NCBI GenBank assembly: GCA_002702575.1
Contig: PAAJ01000012.1
Location: forward strand, 41,386-105,385
Direction of reading: 5' to 3'
From: Phycisphaerae bacterium
GTDB taxonomy: Bacteria > Planctomycetota > Phycisphaerae > Phycisphaerales > SM1A02
DNA: 64,000 nt
The position numbers were made by a program, and so were the translations under genes. The notes below the pieces were generated by a model, which saw only the letters and a list, made by a program, of their open reading frames with translations, had not been told where the DNA came from and searched no databases. Shown piece after piece: positions 34,615 to 41,807 of this stretch; the first letter of the stretch is position 1, and each line of letters begins with the position of its first letter.

Positions 34615-35370
34615 TCAGGTGCTGACCGGGCTGGGATTGCTGGATGCGTTGGCATTCACGAGCGTTCCGATGTTGTCGCCCTGAACGACTCGTCGGATAT
34701 TGCCTTTTTCGTGGTAGTTGAAGACCACGATCGGCAGATTGTGCTCCATGCACATGGACATGGCGGTGATGTCCATGACGCCGAGTTGCAGTTCGACGGC
34801 CTCACGGAAACTGAGTTGCTGGTACTTGGTGGCATCAGGGTTCTTCTTCGGGTCGCTCGTGTAGATGCCATCCACCTTCGTGGCCTTGAGAAGCACGTCG
34901 CAATTGAGTTCCGTTGCCCGCAGTGATGCACAGGTGTCGGTGGTGAAGAAGGGGTTCCCCGTTCCTGCCGAGAGGATCAGGACCCGGCCTTTCTCGAAAT
35001 GTCGAAGGGCTCGCTTGCGGATGAATGATTCCGCCAGGGCGGGCAGGGAGATGGCCGACATCAGTCTGGCAGGCTGGCCCATCTGCTCAAGCCGTTCCTT
35101 CAGGGCCATGCCATTCATGACGGTGCCGAGCATGCCCATGTAGTCGGCGGTGGACTGGTCGATTTCAAGCCTTGCGGCCAGATCAGCACCACGGATGATA
35201 TTGCCGCCTCCAGTCACGACTGCGATCTGAGCTCCCGTCTTCGCCGCGTCTGCGATCTCATTGGCGATATGCGAGAGTGATTCCGGGTCGATCCCGGACT
35301 CCCCAGGTCGGCAGAAACTCTCGCCGCTGATTTTGAGCAGCACTCGGCGATACGGTGATGAACCTGCCAT
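34615..35370 (-). CDS. pyrH: UMP kinase
   Basis: A 251-residue hexameric bacterial UMP kinase (amino acid kinase fold) making UDP from UMP. Motifs: YRRVLLKISGESFCRPGESGIDP, AVVTGGGNIIRGADL, DYMGMLGTVMNGMAL, GRVLILSAGTGNPFFTTDTCASLRA, LLKATKVDGIYTSDPKKNP, and a C-terminal GNIRRVVQGDNIGTLV. ATG 35370 with AGGA 8 bases upstream replaces the longer track start. frr follows. The usual upstream rpsB-tsf genes are missing, and the next gene upstream is divergent. Confidence 0.96.
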   Translation of the reverse strand: MAGSSPYRRVLLKISGESFCRPGESGIDPESLSHIANEIADAAKTGAQIAVVTGGGNIIRGADLAARLEIDQSTADYMGMLGTVMNGMALKERLEQMGQPARLMSAISLPALAESFIRKRALRHFEKGRVLILSAGTGNPFFTTDTCASLRATELNCDVLLKATKVDGIYTSDPKKNPDATKYQQLSFREAVELQLGVMDITAMSMCMEHNLPIVVFNYHEKGNIRRVVQGDNIGTLVNANASSNPSPVST

Positions 35371-35460
35371 TGAGCAATCCTTTCGGGAGGGCATTGGACC
35401 CGCAACCGGCGGGTTGGTCAAGGCGAATGGAAAAGGGGGTCCATCTGGTGGCCCCTCATG

Positions 35461-35489
35461 CCGGGAATCAGGTTTCTGATCATTCCCGG
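35461..35489 (+). promoter_or_regulatory. Hairpin in the leader of the VWA-ExbBD operon
   Basis: CCGGGAATCAG and CTG-ATC-ATTCCCGG can form 8 plus 3 base pairs with a 3-nt bulge and a GTTT loop, 80 bp upstream of the first gene. No T-tract follows, so it looks like a structured leader rather than a terminator. Confidence 0.35.
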
Positions 35490-35569
35490 GAGGAACATCT
35501 CAGCGGGATGGAGAGTAGGCTGGGATGGGCTCCGTCCCTGGTCGCCAGCGGTTCGTATCGAGGTACCCC

Positions 35570-36514
35570 ATGCGTCTCCCAGATCGCAAACAAGTCGAAC
35601 AGTCCGAGCAGCTTCGTCGGGAAGTGATGAAGCGGAAGCTCTGGCAGTTGATTGCGATCGCAGCGGCATGTTCGCTCCTGTTCCATGTGGGGGCCATGAT
35701 CTATCTGGGCTTGATCCAGCGGGCCGGCCCGCCCGGTCAGGTGGTCGAGATGGTGGTCGAGTTTCCGACTTCCCGTGTCGTCGAGGAACTCACTTCGATG
35801 TCCAATACCGAGCTTTCCGAGCCGGATCAGCAATCCAACTCGGAGCTTGATCAGCTTCTGGAGCCGGAGACGCCATCACCCCAGGAATCCTCTGCTGCGC
35901 AGCTCTCCGAATCGGATGTCGGTGCAACGCCTGTCATGGGAGGCGCCGGGAGCAGGGGGGTCAGCGGCCAGAGCGCGCTCGGCGGTGCCGGCGGAGCGGC
36001 ATCCTTCTTCGGGATCTCGAGCAAGGGTGAGCGATTCGCGTACATCGTCGACAAGTCGGGTTCGATGTCGCGTCAGAAGATGGCGCTGGCGACTTCGGAA
36101 CTGATGAGGTCGGTCAGAAGCCTCCCGGATTATGCCTCCTTCTTCGTGGTGTTCTTCTCGAGCAGCATGGACCTGCCTTCCTGGCAGAAAAACTGGGTCC
36201 GTGCCAGGCAGAAGGAATTCACGGCCCTCTCAAGATGGGTTTCCGGAATCGATACAGGCGGAAGTACCGAGCCGCTCGGTTCGTTCCGTCGTGTGCTTGG
36301 TTTGAACCCCAAGCCCGATGTCATCTATTTCCTGACTGATGGCGAAGTCTACGGAGTGACCGCTGAGGAAATCGCCAATCTCAACAGGCGTGGTCAGCCT
36401 ACGGTGATCAATACGATTGCCTATGCGACACAGCAGAGCCAGCAGCTCCTCGAGCAGATCGCCCGTGAGTCCGGTGGGGTCTATCGATTCGTTCCCGTCA
36501 GGACTGCACCATGA
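35570..36514 (+). CDS. Membrane-anchored VWA-domain protein with TonB-like topology
   Basis: 314 residues from MRLPDRKQ. It has a short charged cytoplasmic tail, one membrane helix (about 24-48, LWQLIAIAAACSLLFHVGAMIYLGL), a 100-residue E/S/Q/P- and glycine-rich spacer, then a von Willebrand A domain (about 154-310). The metal-ion site is readable: DKSGSMS (161-167), TGGST (229-233) and LTDGE (255-259). This is the layout of TonB or TolA with the C-terminal partner domain replaced by VWA. It heads the exbB-exbD-exbD operon and overlaps the next gene by 4 bp (ATGA), so it may be the element driven by the ExbBD motor. Confidence 0.82.
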   Translation: MRLPDRKQVEQSEQLRREVMKRKLWQLIAIAAACSLLFHVGAMIYLGLIQRAGPPGQVVEMVVEFPTSRVVEELTSMSNTELSEPDQQSNSELDQLLEPETPSPQESSAAQLSESDVGATPVMGGAGSRGVSGQSALGGAGGAASFFGISSKGERFAYIVDKSGSMSRQKMALATSELMRSVRSLPDYASFFVVFFSSSMDLPSWQKNWVRARQKEFTALSRWVSGIDTGGSTEPLGSFRRVLGLNPKPDVIYFLTDGEVYGVTAEEIANLNRRGQPTVINTIAYATQQSQQLLEQIARESGGVYRFVPVRTAP

Positions 36515-37617
36515 TTGTTCTCTTGTCAGCCTGGCTTGGTCTCAGTCTCTCTCTGGGTCTCGATGTCATCGATCTGAGAGGTGATCGTGGTGAGTTGAAG
36601 GGTTCCATTCTCTCCTCGGACGAGTCATCGCTCCGCTATGAAGATCAGGACGGCAATCGTCAGCGTGTGGCCTGGGATCTGGTTCGGGATATCAGGCTTG
36701 ATGACGATGCTCAGCCAACCGCGATGATGAAGACGCAGTTGAAGCGTGCTGATGACATCTGGCGAGCGCGTTCGCGGCTTCAGCGTGGAGATGTTCTTCT
36801 GGCGGAGCCGTTGTTCGAGAGGCTCTTCCGTCCATCCGCCCAGAATCGAGATGAGACCTCTCTGATCATCGCAGAGGGGCTGCTTCGTTGTCGTCTGAGT
36901 CGGGGTCGTCTCGTGGATTCGATTCTGCCTGCACTGGAAACGATGAGATTGAAGCGACTTGGTGTCGAGACCGATCGGTATGCACAGATGGGCATTCTGA
37001 GTGATCCGGAATCGCAGCTGTGCATCTACCTTCCCCCGGCCTGGGGCCATGAACGTGTCGGGCCTCGAGTGCTCGCTCAGATCGACGAATGGGATGCGGG
37101 TGGGGACGACTCGCTGGCCGAGATCGCCAGGGCCTACCGGATTCTGGCAGCCCATCCTTCGGGACTGATTCCGCTTGATGTTCTCGATGGGCAGGACTGG
37201 TCCAAGGGCCCCGGAATCGAACTGCTGACGCTTGCGCTGGAATCCCGTTCAGAGTCTTCGGAACAACGGCGAACTGCGCGAGATCGCCTTCGGCAGATGT
37301 TCAAGAAGGCATCCGTCTGGAATCGACCATGGCTGCGTTACATCCTTGGTGTTTCTCTCCTTCTGGAACCCGGTGAAGGGATGAGAAGAAAGGGTCTGGT
37401 CGAGTTGGCCTGGCTGCCGGCATTTCACGCAGAAACACATCCCTATCTGGCTGGGAGGGCGATGGCTATGATGGCCGCCGAACTGGAACGCCAGGGCGAG
37501 ACGCGGTCAGCGACCATGCTTCGGCAGGAACTGCTTGCCATCTATGGAGATCATCCGGCGTTTCAATCGGGAACACTCGAGGATGATCGTCAATCAAGTA
37601 AGGAACCGAATCAATGA
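36511..37617 (+). CDS. Secreted hypothetical protein of the ExbBD operon
   Basis: 368 residues with a signal peptide (IVLLSAWLGLSLSLGL). A small beta domain, DVIDLRGDRGELKGSILSSDESSLRYEDQDGNRQRVAWDLVRDI, resembles the N-terminal module of the trypsin-like protease at 21876, and a long helical-repeat region of TPR type follows. I do not recognise a named family. Four-base overlaps at both ends couple it to the VWA and exbB genes, so it is very likely a periplasmic part of the same machine. Confidence 0.75.
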   Translation: MIVLLSAWLGLSLSLGLDVIDLRGDRGELKGSILSSDESSLRYEDQDGNRQRVAWDLVRDIRLDDDAQPTAMMKTQLKRADDIWRARSRLQRGDVLLAEPLFERLFRPSAQNRDETSLIIAEGLLRCRLSRGRLVDSILPALETMRLKRLGVETDRYAQMGILSDPESQLCIYLPPAWGHERVGPRVLAQIDEWDAGGDDSLAEIARAYRILAAHPSGLIPLDVLDGQDWSKGPGIELLTLALESRSESSEQRRTARDRLRQMFKKASVWNRPWLRYILGVSLLLEPGEGMRRKGLVELAWLPAFHAETHPYLAGRAMAMMAAELERQGETRSATMLRQELLAIYGDHPAFQSGTLEDDRQSSKEPNQ

Positions 37618-38357
37618 TGATTGTGCCGTGCAACTTGCTTCCATGGCTTGCCGTCGGGGCGCCTGTCGTCGAAATGCCAGCTGCTCGAACATGGTGGGAT
37701 ACCGTCATGGATGGTGGCCTGGTCGGGTTCATCATCATCGGTCTGAGCATCATCGCACTGGCGCTCTGCATCATTCATTTCATACAGATTCGGCGGGCAT
37801 CCCTGCTGCCCGCAGACCAGCTCGATGCCATCGATCGGCATCTGGTCGCTGGAGATGTCGAAGGTGCAACGGCCTATTGTCTTGATCCTGCCAACGACAG
37901 TTTTCTGACTCGTGTCATGGCAGCAGGTCTTTCGAGGTACCAGGCTTCGGCGTTCGGTGTCTTCGAGATCAAGAACACCATCGAGGAGGCCGGACAGGAC
38001 CAGGCGGCTCGTCTCTACAGGTCAACGGATGGTCTTGGTGTCATCGGAACCATTGCGCCTCTGTTGGGTCTTCTGGGGACAGTCGTCGGCATGGTGGGGG
38101 CATTCGAATCCATGTCCATGAGTGGTGGCTCGAACTACGAGCAACTGGCCGCCAACATCAGCATGGCTCTGGTCACGACACTCATGGGGTTGTCGCTGGC
38201 GATTCCCTGTGTAGCGCTCTTTACGTGGTTTCGAAACAGGATTGATGCACTTGCCTCCGAAGCGGGCCGGCAGGTGGAACGTCTTGTTACGCATCTGGAG
38301 AGTGGGGCAATCGTGGATTCCAAACTGGCGAGCAATCCTCAGGGCAGGAACAGCTGA
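37614..38357 (+). CDS. exbB: ExbB/TolQ/MotA-family proton channel protein
   Basis: A 247-residue ExbB-like protein. It has a first membrane helix (GGLVGFIIIGLSIIALALCIIHF) and a cytoplasmic domain (LPADQLDAIDRHLVAGDVEGATAYC). Two further helices follow, in LGVIGTIAPLLGLLGTVVGMVGAF and ANISMALVTTLMGLSLAIPCVALFTWF, the hallmark of the family. It forms the pentameric stator around an ExbD dimer in energy-transducing systems. ATGA overlap upstream; the stop shares one base with the exbD start (TGATG). Confidence 0.92.
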   Translation: MMIVPCNLLPWLAVGAPVVEMPAARTWWDTVMDGGLVGFIIIGLSIIALALCIIHFIQIRRASLLPADQLDAIDRHLVAGDVEGATAYCLDPANDSFLTRVMAAGLSRYQASAFGVFEIKNTIEEAGQDQAARLYRSTDGLGVIGTIAPLLGLLGTVVGMVGAFESMSMSGGSNYEQLAANISMALVTTLMGLSLAIPCVALFTWFRNRIDALASEAGRQVERLVTHLESGAIVDSKLASNPQGRNS

Positions 38358-38776
38358 TGCGATTCTCGCCACATGGAAAACGCGACAGGCGGCTGATCGT
38401 CGAGTTGACCTCGATGGTCGACATCGTCTTCCTGTTGATCATTTTCTTCATGGTGACATCGGACTTCGCAAGAGATGCTCGAGCTGAAGTGGATCTGCCG
38501 CGTTTGCAGGGAGAGCAGTCGGGCGACTCTGAGGAGGCTGGATTGTTCATCAACATCGATGCCTCCGGGAACATCATTCTTTCGACTTCGGAATCGCCTG
38601 TGACAATCGAGCAGTTGCGAGCACGGCTGGCCGTCATGGTCCGGGAGGAGTTCTCGCCGAAGGTCACTGTTCGTGCGGATCGAGAGGCATCGATCGTTCG
38701 ATTCAATGAAGTCATTCTCGCGCTGGATGAAAGTGGTATTTCTTCTGCACGCATCGCGACCGAGGTACCTCGCTAG
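38357..38776 (+). CDS. exbD: ExbD/TolR-family protein (first copy)
   Basis: 139 residues with a short basic N-terminus and one membrane helix. The helix contains the proton-carrying aspartate (LTSMVDIVFLLIIFFMVTSDF), and a periplasmic ExbD/TolR domain follows (VDLPRLQ, LFINIDASGNIILS, VTVRADREASIVRFNEVILALDESG). All family landmarks are present. It pairs with exbB immediately upstream. Confidence 0.92.
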   Translation: MRFSPHGKRDRRLIVELTSMVDIVFLLIIFFMVTSDFARDARAEVDLPRLQGEQSGDSEEAGLFINIDASGNIILSTSESPVTIEQLRARLAVMVREEFSPKVTVRADREASIVRFNEVILALDESGISSARIATEVPR

Positions 38777-38782
38777 ATCATC

Positions 38783-39202
38783 ATGAAATTCACCACGAGA
38801 CAGCATCGAGCAGGAAACAGGCTGGCCATGAACATGACCAGCATGATCGATGTCACCTTTCTGCTTCTCGTGTACTTCATGGTTTCGACCGTACTGGCGA
38901 GTCCTGAAGACAGGTTGACGCCGACGATTCGCACTCAGAAGGAAGCCGCCAGTGGCAGCGATGCGGATTTTCAGCCTCAGATCGTTGATGTCATGCTCTT
39001 TGATGGGAAGCCCGTCTATCGACTTGGTCAACTGGATATCCGTTCTGCCACGGAGTTGACACAGCGACTCTCGAACCTTCCGACGGAACTTGGAGTATTC
39101 ATCCGAGGGGGGGAAGGTGTTTCGGTCGGATTTACCATGGCGGCTGTCCAGGCGGCGCGTGACGCCGGCTTCGATCAGGTGACCTATGTTCCACTTGATT
39201 AG
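38783..39202 (+). CDS. exbD: ExbD/TolR-family protein (second copy)
   Basis: 139 residues, the second ExbD of the operon. The membrane helix again holds the key aspartate (MTSMIDVTFLLLVYFMVSTVL). The periplasmic part (IVDVMLFDGKPVYRLG, ELGVFIRGGEGVSVGFTMAAVQAARDAG) is divergent from copy one. Two unequal ExbDs suggest a heterodimer inside the ExbB ring, as is common in planctomycete and bacteroidete gene sets. Six bases separate it from the first copy. Confidence 0.9.
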   Translation: MKFTTRQHRAGNRLAMNMTSMIDVTFLLLVYFMVSTVLASPEDRLTPTIRTQKEAASGSDADFQPQIVDVMLFDGKPVYRLGQLDIRSATELTQRLSNLPTELGVFIRGGEGVSVGFTMAAVQAARDAGFDQVTYVPLD

Positions 39203-39218
39203 TGATCATCGCTCGTTC

Positions 39219-41807
39219 ATGTCACTCATCCGATTGATCCTTGGGGTGCTCGTTGCCGGACTGTTGTCCGTGCCAGCATCTCCAGCATCGGCCGATGAGG
39301 TCGACGTCTGGCTCGAGGAACGGGGATTGACTCGTCTGCTGATCGATCATCTCGAGCAGAGTCTCTCCTCGATGGGGTCTGAGAAACGAGCGGAGACCAC
39401 TCTGCGACTTGCTCGACTGTATTCGGAGCTCCTTGCCGAAACCGATGACCGGGCACAGCGCATCATTCTCGAAGAACGCAGCAAGCGTTTGCTCGATGAA
39501 GTCAGTGGCGTGGCTGCAGAAGCCTTGCGGCTGGAAATTCTTCATAGTGCATACCTGAACATTGAGGAATCAGCGGAACGTCATCGCCTCCGTGTTCTCG
39601 ATCAATCTGATGTTGGAAAGATCGTCGATGACATCAGGGTCCTCATCGATTCTCTCGACATGCAGAAGAAGCGTGTACAGGGTCTCATCAAGCAGAGAAG
39701 TCGATCGCTTGGCACTCGGCGAACGCGTGGGACTGGATTGAGCGCACTGAATTCGCTTGAGGAGATGGAGTCCCGGATCGAATATCTGTCGGGCTGGTGT
39801 CACTACTATCTCGGGTGGCTGACGGGATCCATCGCGGATATTGAAGTTGCCGAGCAGGCATTTTCCAGGATTCTGAAGTTGGAGCAGGTCGATCCGGAGC
39901 AGGTCTCACGCGATCTGCGATCCTCTCCGGCCATCTCATGGACCATCATTGGAATGGCCTTGACCAGTTCCATTCGATCATCCGATTCGATTGCGCTTCG
40001 ATGGCTGGATCTCCTGGATGAATCGAACGTTCCTGAAGACATCAGGGATCAGGTACCGGGATGGAGATTGGCTGTTCTGCTCGAACATGGCCGCTTCTCA
40101 CAGGCATTTCAGTTGCTGAAAGCCATGGAGTATCTTCCCGGAGGTCGACCCATTTCATGGGTTCGGTTGGCTGCCGTCGTTGCCTTGGAGCATCACGGCG
40201 AGCCGGAGGCGGATCTTCTGGCGGCCGAAGCGTTGGTGATTCTCGCGGTCAAGGGAGAGCTTGCTCAGATCCAGGACATCGTTGATCGCTATGGCGATGC
40301 TGTTGGTCTGGATGCGTTTGCATTCAACTATGCCAGAGCGATCATGGATTTTCGCTATGCACAAGAATTGACTGATGCTGTGCCGCCGGCCTCCGAGGCG
40401 GATCGTGGAGATGCCTGGCGACGCGCGTTGAATGCCATCGAGCATGCGATGAATTCGGGAGATGCCGTTGAGTATGAATCCGCTTCGAATCAGGTACTCC
40501 TGCTGAAGGCATGGTGTCTTTACCACCTTCACAGATATGAGCAGTCTCGAGATCTGTTCCTCGCACTTTCGAACGACTTGAAGGATCTCGAGGCGGCCGA
40601 GTCGTTGTGGATGGCCTATGTGTCCGAGGAGCGGCGTTGCGTACGGGATTCGATCAGCGACGGTGATCTGAGAGACGATCTTGCATCCCAGTATTTCGAC
40701 CGTTTTCCAATGGGCCAGAGAGCAGGTGAACTCAGACTGCAGCGAGCTTCTCGCAGCAGTGATCCGACTCGTGCTCAGATCGATGAGCTCATGCGTGTTC
40801 CGCTTGATTCCGATGCCTATCCAGCCGCAAGAATGAGAGCCGCGGACATCCTCTACAAACTGTATCGAGAGGGAGATCGCAGTCAGAAGGCGGATGCTGC
40901 TGCGGAGTATCTCGCCATGGCGGTCACCATGATGCAGGAGGACCACCGCCGGGGCGATGATGTTTCTGCGGACAGAAGTGTAGCGCGGGCAAGACGTGTC
41001 CTTGAAGTCGCGACGCATCCGGATGTCCGTCGGTTCGTTGCCGCTGAATCCGCATTGCAGATTCTCAGGAACAGGCCTGACCACATCGAAGCTGCAGATG
41101 CTGAGCTGGATGATGAGGTGGACTATCGGGAACTGCTGATGTGTCTGACTCGTGAGGAGATCCCACGAGCTCAGGCAATTGGTGATCGACTGCATGCCAG
41201 AAACCCGGATTCGATCTGGTCGAAGCTGGGTGTCCGCCGACTCCTTCAGCACGCCAGGCAGCATGTCCGAACTCTGTCCGGCTCGGCAAGAACCACTGCG
41301 CTCGAGTCGATCATTCGAAACGGCGACTATGTCCTCTCGGCTTTTCCATCGCTGAGCACTGCTGTTGAAAGTCCAGATGGACGACTCGTCGCCTTCAGTG
41401 TCGCAGAAGCGTCTGCGGAACTCTGGTTCGAACGTGGCGTGGAATCTCTGAGAGATCAGGCATGGGAGATCTATGGCGCGCTTCTGGAGCACGCTCCACG
41501 AGACAAGTCGTTCCTGACTGCTCGAGGGCGTCTGGCTTCCCAGATCGGCCAGATTGACGAAGCCTTGAGGTGCTGGCGGATTGTCACTGCGGGAAGCCGT
41601 CAAGGGTCCGATGACTGGTTTGAAGCCAGGACTCACATTCTGGAGGCATTGGCAGCTTCGGATGCTGATCGAGCTCGAGAGGTCATGACCCAGCATCTGG
41701 CTTTGTTTCCAGAATACGGTCCGGACCTCTGGGCTGAACGACTCAAGCGGATTGCCGACGAACTCGGAATGGATCGCCCAGCGCCGACGTCAACGGAGGG
41801 ATCCTGA
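39219..41807 (+). CDS. Large secreted TPR-repeat protein
   Basis: 862 residues from MSLIRLILGVLVAGLLSVPASPASA, a clean signal peptide. The track start (39186) would overlap exbD and put 11 polar residues before the signal. The mature part is nearly all helical with TPR-like units (ADIEVAEQAFSRILKLEQV, LLKAWCLYHLHRYEQSRDLFLALSNDLKDLEAAESLW, AWEIYGALLEHAPRDKSFLTARGRLASQIGQIDEALRCW). No enzyme motif is visible. Position in the operon suggests a periplasmic scaffold. A 513-residue antisense ORF (40155-41696) is a shadow. Confidence 0.82.
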   Translation: MSLIRLILGVLVAGLLSVPASPASADEVDVWLEERGLTRLLIDHLEQSLSSMGSEKRAETTLRLARLYSELLAETDDRAQRIILEERSKRLLDEVSGVAAEALRLEILHSAYLNIEESAERHRLRVLDQSDVGKIVDDIRVLIDSLDMQKKRVQGLIKQRSRSLGTRRTRGTGLSALNSLEEMESRIEYLSGWCHYYLGWLTGSIADIEVAEQAFSRILKLEQVDPEQVSRDLRSSPAISWTIIGMALTSSIRSSDSIALRWLDLLDESNVPEDIRDQVPGWRLAVLLEHGRFSQAFQLLKAMEYLPGGRPISWVRLAAVVALEHHGEPEADLLAAEALVILAVKGELAQIQDIVDRYGDAVGLDAFAFNYARAIMDFRYAQELTDAVPPASEADRGDAWRRALNAIEHAMNSGDAVEYESASNQVLLLKAWCLYHLHRYEQSRDLFLALSNDLKDLEAAESLWMAYVSEERRCVRDSISDGDLRDDLASQYFDRFPMGQRAGELRLQRASRSSDPTRAQIDELMRVPLDSDAYPAARMRAADILYKLYREGDRSQKADAAAEYLAMAVTMMQEDHRRGDDVSADRSVARARRVLEVATHPDVRRFVAAESALQILRNRPDHIEAADAELDDEVDYRELLMCLTREEIPRAQAIGDRLHARNPDSIWSKLGVRRLLQHARQHVRTLSGSARTTALESIIRNGDYVLSAFPSLSTAVESPDGRLVAFSVAEASAELWFERGVESLRDQAWEIYGALLEHAPRDKSFLTARGRLASQIGQIDEALRCWRIVTAGSRQGSDDWFEARTHILEALAASDADRAREVMTQHLALFPEYGPDLWAERLKRIADELGMDRPAPTSTEGS

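Noticed and set aside
40155-41696. 513-residue minus-strand ORF
   Set aside because: It lies wholly antisense to the TPR protein, which has a signal peptide, repeat pattern and operon junctions. The antisense product shows no domain or start signal.
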